This document shows, one piece after another, positions 44,965 through 55,945 of a stretch of 64,000 bases of DNA. The position numbers and the translations under genes are program-made. This stretch comes from Alphaproteobacteria bacterium. GTDB taxonomy: Bacteria; Pseudomonadota; Alphaproteobacteria; Micropepsales; Micropepsaceae. The stretch is from NCBI GenBank assembly GCA_028871345.1, contig JAGWNK010000007.1:1-64000 (forward strand). Direction: 5' to 3'. Position 1 is the first letter of the stretch. Each line of letters starts with the position of its first letter. Under the pieces are notes generated by a model that had not been told where the DNA came from, ran no database searches, and worked only from the letters and a program-made list of their open reading frames with translations.

Positions 44965-47900
44965 ATGCGTATTCCGCGTCAATTCACGATCGAGGGTCGC
45001 TCGCCTTACGACGGCATCGCCTTCCGCACGGCGACCAGCGAGATCCGGAATCCCGACGGGTCCGTGGTCTTCCGGCAGACCGACATCGAAGTCCCCGACG
45101 CCTGGAGCCAGGTAGCATGCGACGTTCTGGCTCAGAAGTATTTCCGCAAGGCGGGCGTCCCCGTCTCGCTGCGCGCCCTTCCCGAGGAAGGTGTTCCCGA
45201 ATGGCTATGGCGCAAGACCGCCGATGACGCCGCCACGACGGGCGAATCGTCGGCCAAGCAGGTGTTCGATCGCCTGGCAGGCACGTGGACTTGTTGGGGC
45301 TGGAAAGGCGGCTATTTCGACAGCGAGGCCGACGCGCGCGCCTTCCATGACGAGCTCTGCTACATGCTGGCGACGCAAATGGCGGCGCCGAATTCGCCGC
45401 AATGGTTCAACACCGGCCTGCACTGGGCCTATGGCATCGACGGTCCCAGCCAGGGGCACTATTTCGTCAACCCGACGACCGGCCGGCTCGAGAAATCGAA
45501 GACGGCCTACGAACATCCGCAGCCGCATGCCTGCTTCATCCAGTCTGTCGCCGACGATCTCGTCAACGAAGGCGGGATCATGGACCTGTGGACCCGCGAA
45601 GCGCGCCTGTTCAAGTACGGCTCGGGTACCGGCACGAATTTCTCGGCGTTGCGCGGCGAGAATGAAAGGCTTTCTGGCGGCGGCAAGTCATCGGGGCTGA
45701 TGAGCTTCCTCAAGATCGGCGATCGTGCTGCGGGCGCCATCAAGTCGGGCGGCACCACGCGGCGGGCGGCCAAGATGGTGATCGTCGACGTCGATCATCC
45801 GGACATCGAGGACTTCATCAACTGGAAGGTGATCGAGGAACAGAAGGTCGCGTCGATGGTGGCCGGCTCGAAACTCGCCGAGAAGCACCTGAAGGCGGTG
45901 CTGAAGGCCGCCGTGAACTGCCAGGGCTCCAACGACGACTGCTTCGACCCCAAGAAGAACCCGGCGCTGCGCCGCGAGGTGAAGGCCGCCCGCAAGGCGA
46001 TGATTCCGGACAACTACATCGAACGGGTGATCAGCTTCGCCAAGCAGGGCTACACCGACATCGACTTCCGCACCTATGACACCGACTGGGATTCCGAGGC
46101 CTATCTGTCGGTCTCCGGCCAGAACTCGAACAACACCGTGCGGGTGACTGATGAGTTCCTGCATGCGATCCTGAACGACGAGGACTGGCACCTGACGGCG
46201 CGCCGCGATGGCAAGGTCGTCAAGACGATCAAGGCGCGCGAATTGTGGGAGAAGATCTCCTACGCCGCCTGGGCCTGCGCCGATCCTGGCATCCAGTTCC
46301 ACACCACGATCAACGACTGGCACACCTGCCCCGCCGGCGGCGAGATCCGCGCCTCCAATCCATGCTCCGAGTACATGTTCCTCGACGACACGGCCTGCAA
46401 CCTCGCCTCCCTCAATCTCATGACGTTCCGCAAGGAGGTCGATGGCCGGAAGGATTTCGACGTCGAAGCTTTTCGCCATGCCGTGAAGCTGTGGACCATC
46501 GTGCTCGAGATCTCCGTGATGATGGCGCAGTTCCCGTCGAAGGAGATCGCGCAGCGCTCATACGACTACCGCACGCTTGGCCTCGGTTATGCCAACATCG
46601 GCGGGCTCCTCATGGCGGCCGGCATCCCGTATGACAGCCGCGAAGGCCGCGCCATCGCCGGCGCCGTCGCGGCCCTGATGACGGGTGTTTCCTATGCGAC
46701 CAGCGCGGAAATGGCGGAGGAACTGGGAGCCTTCCCGGAATATCCCGCCAACGCCACGGAGATGCTGCGGGTCATTCGCAACCATCGCCGGGCGGCCTAC
46801 GGCGAGAGCCGCGGCTACGAGAGCCTGTCCACCCTGCCCGTTCCCCTCGACATCGCTGCCATCGACCAGCCCGACCTGATCCGCGCCGCCAAGGCGGCCT
46901 GGGACGATGCGCTGGTGGTCGGCGAGAAGTTCGGCTTCCGCAATGCGCAGGCAACCGTCATCGCGCCTACCGGCACCATCGGCTTGGTGATGGACTGCGA
47001 CACCACGGGCGTCGAACCCGACTTCGCGCTGGTTAAATTCAAGAAGCTGGCCGGCGGCGGCTATTTCAAGATCATCAACCGTTGCGTGCCCGAGGCGCTC
47101 GACACGCTGGGCTACGACCAGAAGCAGATCGACGACATCGTCGCCTACGCCGTGGGCCATGGCACGCTGGAAGACTTCCAGGGCACGCTGAACGTCGAGG
47201 CGTTGCGCGCCAGAGGGTTCGGCGACGACGAACTCGGCAAGATCGAAGCTTCCCTGGAATCCGCCTTCGATATCCGCTTCGTGTTCAACAGGTGGACGCT
47301 GGGCGAAGAGTTCTGTCGCGACAAGCTCGGATTGGACCCGGCGGCCATGGAGGCCCCTGATTTCGACCTCCTCAAGACCATCGGCTTCAGCAGGGCCGAG
47401 ATCGACGCCGCCAACCTGCATGTCTGCGGCGCCATGACCCTCGAAGGTGCGCCGCACCTGAAAATCGAGCATCTGCCCGTATTCGACTGTGCCAACCCCT
47501 GCGGGCGCATCGGCAAGCGCTCGCTCTCGGTCGAGAGCCACATCCGCATGCTGGCCGCGGTGCAGCCGTTCATTTCAGGTGCCATATCCAAGACGATCAA
47601 CATGCCCAACGGCGCCTCCGTACGGGAGTGCGGCGAGAGCTACATGCTGTCGTGGAAGCTCGGGTTGAAGGCCAACGCGCTCTATCGCGACGGCTCGAAA
47701 CTGTCGCAGCCCCTGGCCAGCCAGGTATTCGACTTCGACGACGAGGAGGACGAGCTGGACGAAGTCCTGGTTCAACCGCTTGCCGCGCGCACGGCGGCGG
47801 TCACCGAGCGCGTGGTCGAGAAGATCATCGAACGCGTGGTGCGCGACCGCGAACGCGAGACACTGCCGCCCCGCCGCAAAGGCTATACCCAGAAAGCGAT

Positions 47901-48711
47901 CGTCGGCGGCCACAAGGTCTACTTGCGCACCGGCGAGTATGAGGACGGCCGTCCTGGCGAGATCTTCATCGACATGCACAAGGAGGGCGCCGCCTTCCGC
48001 TCGCTGATGAACAATTTCGCCATCGCGATTTCGATCGGGCTGCAGTATGGCGTGCCGCTGGAGGAATTCGTGGACGCCTTCACGTTCACGCGCTTCGAGC
48101 CGGCCGGCATCGTCATCGGCAACGACTCCATCAAGAACGCCACCAGCGTGCTCGACTACATCTTCCGCGAGTTGGCGGTATCGTATCTGGGGCGCAACGA
48201 TCTGGCGCATGTGCCGCCACACCATGACGAGGATCTCGGCGGCGGCGTCAACGAGGGTCAGAGGAAGGACGGCGTCCAGACCGTCAGCCGCACGACCTCG
48301 GTCGGCTATGTGCGCGGCAACGTGCACCGCATCGGCGTGGTGAGGGGTTCGGCAGCCCCCAAGATGCTGGAACTGACGGAAGCCGAGCACGACTTCGTCC
48401 ACGATCACGCCCACGACCACGCGGAGACCGTCGATCAGGACGACGAGACCGTCGACTTGAGCGAAATCGCAACCAGCATCGAGGCCTCGATCGCGGCCGC
48501 TGCCGACATCAATCCGGTCGGCCTTCAGGTGGCGGCGCTCGAGACCCGCATCAGTGCCGGCCTGCGCGACAACCACGCCAAGCAAGTCGCGGAAGCCCGC
48601 ATGAAGGGCTATGAAGGCGATGCCTGCGGCTCGTGCGGCAATTTCACCCTGGTGCGCAACGGCACCTGCATGAAGTGCAACACCTGCGGTTCGACGAGCG
48701 GTTGCAGCTGA
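44965..48711 (+). CDS. nrdJ: Adenosylcobalamin-dependent (class II) ribonucleotide reductase
   Basis: Class II RNR of 1248 residues reducing ribonucleotides with a B12-derived radical, so dNTP synthesis is oxygen-independent. The catalytic N-C-E set is Asn465, Cys467, Glu469 in [37 protein letters not shown] is the conserved loop of class II enzymes. A long insert of acidic/His-rich residues (about 1090-1170) and a C-terminal Cys-rich knuckle (CGSCGNF and [13 protein letters not shown]) are typical of the large NrdJ subtype. No nrdAB is in the window. A terminator follows. Confidence 0.97.
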   Translation: MRIPRQFTIEGRSPYDGIAFRTATSEIRNPDGSVVFRQTDIEVPDAWSQVACDVLAQKYFRKAGVPVSLRALPEEGVPEWLWRKTADDAATTGESSAKQVFDRLAGTWTCWGWKGGYFDSEADARAFHDELCYMLATQMAAPNSPQWFNTGLHWAYGIDGPSQGHYFVNPTTGRLEKSKTAYEHPQPHACFIQSVADDLVNEGGIMDLWTREARLFKYGSGTGTNFSALRGENERLSGGGKSSGLMSFLKIGDRAAGAIKSGGTTRRAAKMVIVDVDHPDIEDFINWKVIEEQKVASMVAGSKLAEKHLKAVLKAAVNCQGSNDDCFDPKKNPALRREVKAARKAMIPDNYIERVISFAKQGYTDIDFRTYDTDWDSEAYLSVSGQNSNNTVRVTDEFLHAILNDEDWHLTARRDGKVVKTIKARELWEKISYAAWACADPGIQFHTTINDWHTCPAGGEIRASNPCSEYMFLDDTACNLASLNLMTFRKEVDGRKDFDVEAFRHAVKLWTIVLEISVMMAQFPSKEIAQRSYDYRTLGLGYANIGGLLMAAGIPYDSREGRAIAGAVAALMTGVSYATSAEMAEELGAFPEYPANATEMLRVIRNHRRAAYGESRGYESLSTLPVPLDIAAIDQPDLIRAAKAAWDDALVVGEKFGFRNAQATVIAPTGTIGLVMDCDTTGVEPDFALVKFKKLAGGGYFKIINRCVPEALDTLGYDQKQIDDIVAYAVGHGTLEDFQGTLNVEALRARGFGDDELGKIEASLESAFDIRFVFNRWTLGEEFCRDKLGLDPAAMEAPDFDLLKTIGFSRAEIDAANLHVCGAMTLEGAPHLKIEHLPVFDCANPCGRIGKRSLSVESHIRMLAAVQPFISGAISKTINMPNGASVRECGESYMLSWKLGLKANALYRDGSKLSQPLASQVFDFDDEEDELDEVLVQPLAARTAAVTERVVEKIIERVVRDRERETLPPRRKGYTQKAIVGGHKVYLRTGEYEDGRPGEIFIDMHKEGAAFRSLMNNFAIAISIGLQYGVPLEEFVDAFTFTRFEPAGIVIGNDSIKNATSVLDYIFRELAVSYLGRNDLAHVPPHHDEDLGGGVNEGQRKDGVQTVSRTTSVGYVRGNVHRIGVVRGSAAPKMLELTEAEHDFVHDHAHDHAETVDQDDETVDLSEIATSIEASIAAAADINPVGLQVAALETRISAGLRDNHAKQVAEARMKGYEGDACGSCGNFTLVRNGTCMKCNTCGSTSGCS

Positions 48712-48734
48712 TCGCGGGCCTCCGGCAACGCCGC

Positions 48735-48770
48735 AAGCCGGTCTCTTCGGAAACGGAGGGACCGGCTTTT
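48735..48770 (+). terminator. Rho-independent terminator of nrdJ
   Basis: A 9-base perfect stem AAGCCGGTC (48735-48743) / GACCGGCTT (48760-48768), a 16-base loop and a short TTTT at the 3' end (the last two bases of the stem are included in the run), 23 bases past the nrdJ stop. Confidence 0.7.
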
Positions 48771-48898
48771 CCTTTGCCTTCTCTGTGGCCGGCCGAAACA
48801 GCGGTGTCGCCGCTCTTGCTCCGCGGAACTATTCACGCGGGCGATGGAGCACGGTGTTGCGACAGGCGTTGAACCATAAGACACTTGCGAAGGTGATC

Positions 48899-49171
48899 AT
48901 GGCAACACCGGAAAAACTGGCGCAACTGGAGGAACGCATCCGCCGGCGCGCGCACGACATCTGGGAATCGGAAGGACGGCCCCAAGGCAAGCACGCCGAA
49001 CACTGGGAACGGGCGCGGCGCGAGATCGTCGGCCCGCCGCCGGGCCACTCCACGCTTGCGGGTGACAGCGCTGAGACGGACCACGAGCCGCCCTACTTCA
49101 CCGTCGACGATCTCGATGCCGAGCACGCGGGCGGTACCGGAGGCTTGGCCCCGTGGCGCGCCAAGCCTTGA
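48899..49171 (+). CDS. DUF2934 domain protein
   Basis: A 90-residue cytosolic protein whose first 40 residues match DUF2934: RIRRRAHDIWESEGRPQGKHAEHWERA. This short helical motif is common in alphaproteobacteria, often in several copies per genome, and has no assigned function. The remainder is acidic and Pro/Gly-rich. Good aaggtga ribosome-binding site. Convergent with the DUF1203 gene, stops two bases apart. Confidence 0.8.
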   Translation: MATPEKLAQLEERIRRRAHDIWESEGRPQGKHAEHWERARREIVGPPPGHSTLAGDSAETDHEPPYFTVDDLDAEHAGGTGGLAPWRAKP

Positions 49172-49173
49172 GT

Positions 49174-49638
49174 TCAGGCGCGTTCGACGCGGCACAGGAA
49201 GCACCCGTGGCCGGCGCTGTGGGCGTGGACATAAGCCGTGTCGGAGCGTGCGAACAGGCGCACCAGCGTCTGCTCGAGCTCTGTGCCTGTGACGACCTCT
49301 GAGGCGCTGATGCAGTCCTGCGCATCGTAGGCGCGCAGGGAGAGACGGCGCTCGCGAAGGATCGCGGGGATCCGCGTGTCGTCGTACGGCTCTGCCGCTG
49401 TTTCCCCCAGGAAGATCGGTCCCGAGGCGCGATAGGGCGAGTGCGCCGGCTGGTGTTCGAAAGGCAGAAGCAGCAGGCGCGCTCCCGGCTCGGCATCCCG
49501 AAGCGAAATCCTGCAAGGGAAACCAGGCTTCGCATCCGCCGTCACGCGGCGCATGCCGCGGGTGGCGAGTTCGTCGTCACTCAGTGAAAGCAGCGGTTCG
49601 AAAGGGGCCGGCGAGATGCCCCGAAAGCGGAATTCCAT
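49174..49638 (-). CDS. DUF1203 family protein
   Basis: A 154-residue protein matching DUF1203: PLLSLSDDELATRGMRRVTADAKPGFPCRISLRDA, then LLLLPFEHQPAHSPYRASGPIF, then VHAHSAGHGCFLCRVER. Conserved His and Cys (GHGCFLC) near the C-terminus suggest metal or redox function, but none is established. I start at the ATG at 49638, seven bases after a ggag; ATG 49650 would add four residues. Divergent from the pentapeptide gene. Confidence 0.8.
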   Translation of the reverse strand: MEFRFRGISPAPFEPLLSLSDDELATRGMRRVTADAKPGFPCRISLRDAEPGARLLLLPFEHQPAHSPYRASGPIFLGETAAEPYDDTRIPAILRERRLSLRAYDAQDCISASEVVTGTELEQTLVRLFARSDTAYVHAHSAGHGCFLCRVERA

Positions 49639-49756
49639 GACCGTCTCCATCGTTGGCAGCCCAGGATGACCGCGGCAATGGCCGGATTCGACCCGATCCT
49701 TGCGCCCGGTACGGCGTTTGCGAGGTCATGAGCGTCTGTTTCGGATCGGCACAGCC

Positions 49757-50203
49757 ATGCTCCGCTTCGCTCCTGCGCTCTTCATCGTCGCCGCCCTGGC
49801 GGCGTCCGAGGCTGCGCCCCCGGCACCGGGGGTGGACTCGATCAAGGCCGGCAACCACGATTGCCCGCATTGCATGCTGGCGGGCGCCGACCTGACCAAT
49901 CAGTGCGTCAAGAACGGCGACCTGCGCGGCGCCGATTTCGACAGCGCGCGTCTCGTGCTGATGTGCATGAGCTATTCGAATTTCGAAGGCGCCACGTTCC
50001 GCCAGGCGGATCTGTCGGGCGCCAATCTCTCCCATTCGCGCCTCGCCGGGGCCGACTTCACCGGCGCCGATCTGACCGCGACTTCGTTGAAGGGGACCGA
50101 CCTGACGCTGACAAGGGGGCTTAGCCAGCGCCAGCTCGACAAGGCCTGCGGGGACGCCGACACCAAGGCTCCCCGCGGGCTGTCCGTCCCGATCTGCAAT
50201 TAG
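49757..50203 (+). CDS. Exported pentapeptide-repeat protein
   Basis: A 148-residue protein with a signal peptide (MLRFAPALFIVAALAASEA). About ten pentapeptide repeats of the A(D/N)LxX type form a right-handed beta-helix (AGADLTNQCVKNGDLRGADFDSA, ADLSGANLSHSRLAGADFTGADL). CPHC near residue 36 and further cysteines suggest disulfides. The C-terminal SQRQLDKACGDADTKAP is the usual cap of pentapeptide proteins. Function unknown. A strong terminator follows. Confidence 0.82.
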   Translation: MLRFAPALFIVAALAASEAAPPAPGVDSIKAGNHDCPHCMLAGADLTNQCVKNGDLRGADFDSARLVLMCMSYSNFEGATFRQADLSGANLSHSRLAGADFTGADLTATSLKGTDLTLTRGLSQRQLDKACGDADTKAPRGLSVPICN

Positions 50204-50225
50204 CTTTGCCTCCTGGACACTTCCT

Positions 50226-50257
50226 GCCCCGGCTCGAGTTATGCCGGGGCTTTTTTT
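50226..50257 (+). terminator. Rho-independent terminator after the pentapeptide gene
   Basis: An 8-base perfect stem GCCCCGGC (50226-50233) / GCCGGGGC (50243-50250), a 9-base loop and seven T (50251-50257), 23 bases past the stop. Confidence 0.88.
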
Positions 50258-50324
50258 GCCCAATCACGGTTGATTGACTTTGGGCGGAGTGGGCGATCTG
50301 CTTTGCCAACCTTCGGATTAGCAC

Positions 50325-51092
50325 ATGCGCCGTTCGATCCTTCTCGCTCTTGTTGTGCTTGTCTTGTGTGCACCGCCGGCGCTTGCCGCTCCTCCGCCCG
50401 CGGAGACTTCGGGCAACGTCTGTTCGGTACGGAAGTTCGAAGGCAACCGCTTCACAGTGTGCGACTTCGATTCGCACACGGCGGAACTTCAGATCGCCGT
50501 GACGGGGCGTGATGGCGCGGCCCTGCGCAGTTTCGCGCGACTGGCGGCCAGTTTGGGGCCGCGCGCCCGCAAAGTGCTCTTTGCCATGAACGCAGGAATG
50601 TTCGGCACGAACGGCGCGCCGATCGGCCTCTACATAGAAAACGGCCGCCTACGGCACAGGCTGAATACGCGTGATGGATCGGGCAATTTTTACCTGACCC
50701 CGAACGGGGTATTCTCGCTCGACGCCCATGGCCGCGTGCGCATCGACACGACGGAACAATTCGCCGCTAAGAAACCCGCGGTGCTGTGGGCGAGCCAGTC
50801 CGGCCCCATGTTGCTTACGGATGGCGGCCGCAACCCGCACATTTCACCCGACGGACCATCCAAAAATATCCGCAACGGCGTGGGCGTGCTAGATAGCCGC
50901 CGCGCAGCGTTCGTCATCAGTGAGGAACCGGTCTCTTTCGGCCAGTTCGAGCGATTCTTTGCGGATGTGCTTCAATGCCGCGATGCGCTCTATTTCGACG
51001 GTGTGGTGTCGAGCGCGTGGATTCCGGCAGAGGACCGCAGGGACGACCGCGCGCCCCTAGGGCCAACGATCGTTGTCCTTAAGCGCAACTGA
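50325..51092 (+). CDS. Exported phosphodiester glycosidase-domain protein (NAGPA/DUF2233)
   Basis: A 255-residue protein with a signal peptide (MRRSILLALVVLVLCAPPALA). The domain matches NAGPA-like phosphodiester glycosidases: VLFAMNAGMFGTNGAPIGLYIENGR, NFYLTPNGVFSLD, ASQSGPMLLTDG, FVISEEPVSFGQFERFF, DALYFDGVVSSAW. Such enzymes remove a terminal sugar from phosphodiesters in glycans or wall polymers. The substrate here is unknown. Convergent with gcvPB, four bases apart. Confidence 0.88.
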   Translation: MRRSILLALVVLVLCAPPALAAPPPAETSGNVCSVRKFEGNRFTVCDFDSHTAELQIAVTGRDGAALRSFARLAASLGPRARKVLFAMNAGMFGTNGAPIGLYIENGRLRHRLNTRDGSGNFYLTPNGVFSLDAHGRVRIDTTEQFAAKKPAVLWASQSGPMLLTDGGRNPHISPDGPSKNIRNGVGVLDSRRAAFVISEEPVSFGQFERFFADVLQCRDALYFDGVVSSAWIPAEDRRDDRAPLGPTIVVLKRN

Positions 51093-51095
51093 ACG

Positions 51096-52661
51096 TCACT
51101 CCGCAGCCTTTGGCAGGTCGGGCGTCTTCCAGCGCAGCACCGGTTTGCGTGAGGCCGACGTCTCGTCGAGGCGGCGGCGCGGCACCAGCCGCGGGGCGCC
51201 CTCGAAGCGCGCCCGCTGACGGGCCTTGGCGTCCAGCGCCATCGCGCGCAGCACCTGGATGAAGCGGTCGAGGCTTTCCTTCGATTCCGACTCCGTCGGT
51301 TCGATCAGCATGGCGCCGTGGACCACCAGCGGGAAGTACATCGTCATCGGATGATAGCCCTCGTCGATCATCGCCTTGGCGAAATCGAGCGTGGTCACTC
51401 CGGTGTCGTGCAGGAAGGTGTCGTCGAACAGCGCTTCGTGCATGCAGGGCCCTTCGTACGGCGCCGACATCACGTCCTTGAGCGAGGCAAGGATGTAGTT
51501 CGCCGACAGCACGGCGTCCTCGCTGGCCTGGCGGATGCCGTCACGGCCGTGGCTCAGCATGTAGGCCAACGCCCGCACGAACATGCCCATCTGGCCGTGG
51601 AAGGCCGACATGCGTCCAAACGGCTTGGCGCCGGCGGGCAGCGCCGATTCGTCCTCGATCAGGCGGAAACCCTTGGCGTCGTGCACCAGCAGCGGCAGCG
51701 GCGCGTAGGCGGCCAGCCGCTCCGAAAGCACCACCGGGCCCGCGCCCGGCCCGCCGCCGCCGTGCGGCGTCGAAAAGGTCTTGTGCAGGTTGATGTGCAT
51801 GGCATCGACGCCGAGGTCGCCTGGGCGCACGCGTCCGGCGATGGCGTTGAAGTTGGCGCCGTCGCAATAGAAATAGGCGCCCGCCGCGTGGATCATGTCG
51901 GCGATCTCAAGCACGTCGCGCTCGAACAGGCCGCAGGTGTTGGGGTTGGTCAGCATGAAGGCGGCCACGTCGGGTCCCAGCTTTTCCTTGAGCGACGCCA
52001 TATCGACGCGCCCCTCGGGCGTGGCCTTCACTTCGTCGACGGTGAAACCGGCGAAGGCCGCCGTGGCCGGGTTCGTGCCGTGCGCGGATTCCGGCACCAG
52101 CACGCGCGTGCGTGCCTCGCCGCGCGCCTCGACGGCGGCGCGGATCGTCAGGATGCCGCACAGTTCGCCATGGGCGCCCGCCTTGGGCGACATGGCGACC
52201 GCCGGCATGCCCGTGAGCGTCGTCAGCCAGCGCGACAGCTCCGCGATCAGGGCGAGTGCGCCTTGCGAGGCCGGCAGCGGCGCCAAGGGATGCAGATCCG
52301 CGAAGCCCGGCAGCCGTGCCAGCTTCTCGTTGAGGCGCGGGTTGTGCTTCATGGTGCACGATCCCAGCGGATAGAGCCCGGCGTCGATGGCATAGTTCAT
52401 GCGCGACAGGCGCACGTAATGGCGTACCACCTCGGGCTCGGAAAGCCCGGGCAGCCCGATCGCATCGCGCCGGCGCAGGCCGCCCAGACGCACGTCGCTG
52501 ACGGCGACGTCGGGCAAATCGACGCCCGAGACGCCGGCGCGGCCGAGTTCGAAGATCAGCTTCTCTTCATGGTCGAGGCCGCGGTCCCCCGAGATCGTGG
52601 GCAGCTCGGCCTGCTTGTCGGCGGCGGGCGCAGACGGCCGGCCCTGGCTGTTCATGGTCAT
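51096..52661 (-). CDS. gcvPB: Glycine dehydrogenase (decarboxylating) subunit 2
   Basis: C-terminal half of the split P-protein, 521 residues. It holds the PLP lysine Lys294 in [19 protein letters not shown]. Other marks are [28 protein letters not shown] and [11 protein letters not shown]. With GcvPA it decarboxylates glycine and transfers the aminomethyl group to GcvH lipoate. ATG 52661 makes an ATGA overlap with the gcvPA stop. The last gene of the gcv operon. Confidence 0.96.
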   Translation of the reverse strand: MTMNSQGRPSAPAADKQAELPTISGDRGLDHEEKLIFELGRAGVSGVDLPDVAVSDVRLGGLRRRDAIGLPGLSEPEVVRHYVRLSRMNYAIDAGLYPLGSCTMKHNPRLNEKLARLPGFADLHPLAPLPASQGALALIAELSRWLTTLTGMPAVAMSPKAGAHGELCGILTIRAAVEARGEARTRVLVPESAHGTNPATAAFAGFTVDEVKATPEGRVDMASLKEKLGPDVAAFMLTNPNTCGLFERDVLEIADMIHAAGAYFYCDGANFNAIAGRVRPGDLGVDAMHINLHKTFSTPHGGGGPGAGPVVLSERLAAYAPLPLLVHDAKGFRLIEDESALPAGAKPFGRMSAFHGQMGMFVRALAYMLSHGRDGIRQASEDAVLSANYILASLKDVMSAPYEGPCMHEALFDDTFLHDTGVTTLDFAKAMIDEGYHPMTMYFPLVVHGAMLIEPTESESKESLDRFIQVLRAMALDAKARQRARFEGAPRLVPRRRLDETSASRKPVLRWKTPDLPKAAE

Positions 52662-54004
52662 GACAGGACCTCCGTCAACGCCGCGGCGAACGCGGTGCAA
52701 TCTTCATCGCTGGTGGTTTCGGTGGCGGCGACGATCAACAGGTCGCGCACCGCCGCGTTGGACGGCATCAGCCGTGAGGCCGGCACACCCGCGATCACGC
52801 CTTTCGCCGCCAGTGTGTCCACCACTTCGGCGGCCGGCTTCGGCAGCCTGAGCGTGAACTCGTTGAAGAAGGCGGGCGTCACAGCCGACACGCCTTTCAC
52901 CTTCGCGAGACGGTCGGCCAGCGCCGCCGCCCGCGCGTGATTGAGGCGCGCCAGCCGCGTCAGACCCTCTTCGCCCAGGAGCGACAGATGGATCGTGAAC
53001 GCCAGCGCGCAGAGGCCCGAATTGGTGCAGATGTTGCTCGTCGCCTTTTCGCGCCGGATGTGCTGCTCGCGGGTCGAAAGAGTCAGCACGTAGCCGCGCC
53101 GGCCATCCGCATCCACGGTCTCGCCGCAGAGCCGCCCCGGCATCTGGCGGACGAATTTATCGCGCGTCGCGAACAGGCCGACATAGGGACCGCCGAAATT
53201 GAGGCCGTTGCCGATCGATTGGCCTTCGGCGGCGACGATGTCGGCGCCCTGATGGCCCGGCGGCTCCAAGAGGCCCAGCGAGACCACCTCGGTCACCACC
53301 GCGACGAGCAGCGCGCCTTTGGCGTGTGCCGCCTCGGCGATCGGCTTGAGGTCGCGGATCAACCCGAACACGTCCGGGCTCTGCACCACGACACATGCCG
53401 TCTGATCGTCGATCAGCGCGATCACGTCTTCGGCGCGGCCGGGGGAGACGGGGGCGCGGACGACCTCACCGTGCAGGTGCGCCACGGTGCGCACCGTCTC
53501 GCCGTAATGCGGATGCAGCCCGCCCGACAGGATGGCCTTCGGCCGGCGCGTGACGCGCATCGCCATCAGCACGGCTTCCGCCGTGGCGGTCGAACCGTCA
53601 TAGAGCGAGGCATTGGCCACATCCATGCCGGTGATGAGCGCCACCTGCGTCTGGAACTCGAACAGACACTGCAGCGTGCCCTGGGAGATCTCGGGCTGGT
53701 AGGGCGTGTACGAGGTGAGGAATTCCGAACGCTGGATCAGATGGTCCACGGCGGCCGGCACGTGATGCTTGTAGGCGCCCGCTCCGCAGAAGAACGGCGC
53801 ATCGCCGGCGGCGACATTCTTCGCAGCCAGGCGCGACAGGTACCGCTCGACCTCGAGTTCGCCCTGCATGTCGGGAAGATCGAAATCCGAAACGCGGGCG
53901 GCGGCCGCCTTGGGCACGTCGCGGAACAGCGCATCGACGTCGCGCGCGCCGATCTTGCGCAGCATGGCGGCACGGTCGTCTTTGGCGAGCGGTAGGTAGC
54001 GCAT
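52658..54004 (-). CDS. gcvPA: Glycine dehydrogenase (decarboxylating) subunit 1
   Basis: N-terminal half of the split P-protein, 448 residues. [57 protein letters not shown] and [18 protein letters not shown] are typical. It lacks the PLP lysine, which is in GcvPB. The ATG at 54004 is used; the TTG three bases upstream is not needed. It follows gcvH by 54 bases and overlaps gcvPB. Confidence 0.96.
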   Translation of the reverse strand: MRYLPLAKDDRAAMLRKIGARDVDALFRDVPKAAAARVSDFDLPDMQGELEVERYLSRLAAKNVAAGDAPFFCGAGAYKHHVPAAVDHLIQRSEFLTSYTPYQPEISQGTLQCLFEFQTQVALITGMDVANASLYDGSTATAEAVLMAMRVTRRPKAILSGGLHPHYGETVRTVAHLHGEVVRAPVSPGRAEDVIALIDDQTACVVVQSPDVFGLIRDLKPIAEAAHAKGALLVAVVTEVVSLGLLEPPGHQGADIVAAEGQSIGNGLNFGGPYVGLFATRDKFVRQMPGRLCGETVDADGRRGYVLTLSTREQHIRREKATSNICTNSGLCALAFTIHLSLLGEEGLTRLARLNHARAAALADRLAKVKGVSAVTPAFFNEFTLRLPKPAAEVVDTLAAKGVIAGVPASRLMPSNAAVRDLLIVAATETTSDEDCTAFAAALTEVLS

Positions 54005-54058
54005 CAATTACTCCCACATGTCACGACCCGCGTTATTGCCGGCCGCGGCAGGTCGATT

Positions 54059-54433
54059 TCACAGGCCTTTCACGTAGTCGGCGTAGGCGGCGGCCGTCAT
54101 GAGCTTTGTGGCTTCGGACGCATCGGCGATCTTCATCTTGAAGAACCAGCCGTCCCCTTCGGGCGACGCGTTCACCGTGGCCGGATCGGCGTTGAGTGCC
54201 TCGTTGACCGTCGTGACGGCGCCGCCGATGGGGGCGTAGACCTCGCTCGCCGCCTTCACGCTCTCGACCACGGCCGCCTCGGCGCCCTTGGCCAGCGACT
54301 TGCCCACGGATGGAAGTTCGACATAAACGACGTCACCGAGCTGCTCGGTGGCATACTTGGTGATGCCCACGGTGCCTTCGTCGCCGTCGATCCGCACCCA
54401 TTCGTGCTGGTCGGTGAAACGCGTCTCGCTCAT
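54059..54433 (-). CDS. gcvH: Glycine cleavage system H protein
   Basis: Lipoyl carrier of 124 residues shuttling aminomethyl between P, T and L proteins. The lipoylated lysine is Lys60 in [29 protein letters not shown] and the [11 protein letters not shown] segment are conserved. It is 15 bases after gcvT. Confidence 0.97.
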   Translation of the reverse strand: MSETRFTDQHEWVRIDGDEGTVGITKYATEQLGDVVYVELPSVGKSLAKGAEAAVVESVKAASEVYAPIGGAVTTVNEALNADPATVNASPEGDGWFFKMKIADASEATKLMTAAAYADYVKGL

Positions 54434-54448
54434 CTCAATGCTCCTGGG

Positions 54449-55570
54449 TCAAATGGCTCTCTTGTAGCGGTGGGCAACGAACGGCATCGGCGCCACCCGC
54501 GCCGGAACGATCTTTCCGCGGACCGACAGCCCCAGCTCGGTGCCGTCGCCGGCATAGGGCGCCTCGACATAACCCATCGCGATCGGCGCATTCAGGCTGG
54601 GCCCGTAGCCGCCGCTGGTGATGCGTCCGATCACGCGTCCGTCCTTGTTCAGGATCTCGGCGCCGTCGCGGACCGGCGCTTTGCCGTCGGGGCGAATGCC
54701 GACCCGCTTGCGCGCCGCGCCGCAATGGAGCGCCTGCATGATCTTGTCGGCCGCCGGGAAGTCCTTCTCGAGCTTACGCCGCTTGCCGATGGCCCAGACC
54801 AGGTTGGCCTCGACGGGATCGGTGGTCTCGTCGATGTCGTGGCCGTAAAGGCAAAGCCCGGCCTCCAGTCTCAGCGAATCCCGTGCTCCCAGTCCGATCG
54901 GCATCACCTCCGCCTCGCGCAGCAACCGCCGCGCCAGGACCTCCGCATCCTTGGCCGCGATCGAAATCTCGAAGCCGTCCTCGCCGGTATAACCCGTGCG
55001 CCCGACGATGGCGGGGATGCCCGCGATCCCGGTGCGCACGACCTGCATGAAGGTCAGCCCATCGATTCCCGGCGCGTGCCGCGACAGCACCGCGCCCGCC
55101 GCCGGTCCCTGCAACGCCAGAAGCGCGCGATCCGGCTGCGGCGCCAGTGTGGCTACACCCTTCAGACGCTCGCCGATATACGCAAAATCCGACTCCTTCA
55201 TCGAGGCGTTGACCACCAGGAAGAGCGCAGGCTCGCCTTCGAGCCGCGTCGTCATGAAGTCGTCCTTGATGCCGCCTTGGTCGTTGAGCAGCAGCCCGTA
55301 GCGTTGCATGCCCTGTTTGAGACCGGCCAGGTCCGCCGGCGTCACGCGCTCAAGCGCCCGCGCCGGATCCGCTCCGGAGAGGAACGCCTGGCCCATATGC
55401 GAGACGTCGAACAGGCCCGCCTTCTCGCGCGTGTGCAGATGTTCCTTGATGATGCCGCTCGGATACTGGACGGGCATGTCATAGCCCGCGAACGGCACCA
55501 TTCGGGCGCCCAACTCGACATGCAGGGCATGGAGGGGAGTCCGGCGAAGAGTCTCGGTCGTTTCAGTCAT
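54449..55570 (-). CDS. gcvT: Glycine cleavage system T protein (aminomethyltransferase)
   Basis: Folate-dependent T-protein of 373 residues releasing ammonia and making 5,10-methylene-THF. MVPFAGYDMPVQYPSGIIKEH, GLFDVSHMGQ, the GGIKDDFM segment (catalytic Asp), GYTGEDGFEIS, RDSLRLEAGLCLYGHD and GYGPSLNAPIAMGYV are conserved. First structural gene of the operon, behind a tandem glycine riboswitch; no gcvL (lpd) is present in the window. Confidence 0.97.
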   Translation of the reverse strand: MTETTETLRRTPLHALHVELGARMVPFAGYDMPVQYPSGIIKEHLHTREKAGLFDVSHMGQAFLSGADPARALERVTPADLAGLKQGMQRYGLLLNDQGGIKDDFMTTRLEGEPALFLVVNASMKESDFAYIGERLKGVATLAPQPDRALLALQGPAAGAVLSRHAPGIDGLTFMQVVRTGIAGIPAIVGRTGYTGEDGFEISIAAKDAEVLARRLLREAEVMPIGLGARDSLRLEAGLCLYGHDIDETTDPVEANLVWAIGKRRKLEKDFPAADKIMQALHCGAARKRVGIRPDGKAPVRDGAEILNKDGRVIGRITSGGYGPSLNAPIAMGYVEAPYAGDGTELGLSVRGKIVPARVAPMPFVAHRYKRAI

Positions 55571-55594
55571 GGCGCCCCGGCAATAAGTTCGTAC

Positions 55595-55626
55595 GGCGCG
55601 ATCCGTCCTCCGACGGAACCCGCGCC
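55595..55626 (-). promoter_or_regulatory. Expression-platform hairpin of the gcv leader
   Basis: Nested inverted repeats GGCGCG...CGCGCC (55595-55600 / 55621-55626) and CCGTC...GACGG (55603-55607 / 55612-55616), right after the second aptamer and 25 bases before the gcvT start codon. No T run follows, so it may act at translation or with Rho rather than as an intrinsic terminator. A GGAG lies in its loop. Confidence 0.5.
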
Positions 55627-55835
55627 CCCTCTGTCATCAAACCTGAGAGATTTCCCCCGGAAGGCTCTGTTCGAGCCGGTCCGGGATTACCCCTTCGGTG
55701 GGTGCCGCTTGCGCAGCGCCGCTTTCCAGAAGTTCATCACCTTCGCGGTCCTTTTGCCTGAGAGTTTCCGGGGCGGTTGCTCCTTCGGCCCCCACCGGAT
55801 CGAAATCCGGCGGACGTCTCCCGCGAGGGATCGTT
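55627..55835 (-). promoter_or_regulatory. Tandem glycine riboswitch
   Basis: Two aptamers on the minus strand. The first (about 55747-55835) has GGGAGAC, GGCCGAAGGAGCAACC and CTCTCAGGCAAAAGGAC. The second (about 55627-55746) has GGAAAGC, CACCGAAGGGGTAA and CTCTCAGGTTTGATGACAG. These are the conserved cores of the gcvT-type glycine riboswitch, here upstream of gcvT, where glycine binding normally turns the operon on. Outer boundaries are approximate. Confidence 0.93.
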
Positions 55836-55882
55836 TGCTCACCGCAGCCGCGCGCCTCCCGGCGGGTCCCTGCGTTCCGCGC

Positions 55883-55910
55883 ATCATAAAAGGAGGCTTA
55901 GGGGAGTCAA
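55883..55910 (-). promoter_or_regulatory. Promoter of the gcv operon
   Basis: Minus strand carries TTGACT (55910-55905), a 16-base spacer and TATGAT (55888-55883). Transcription would start near 55876, giving a leader of about 300 bases that includes both glycine aptamers. Confidence 0.75.
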
Positions 55911-55945
55911 CGCGTGCCTGGAAATCCCTGGGGAAAGGCCGCGAT

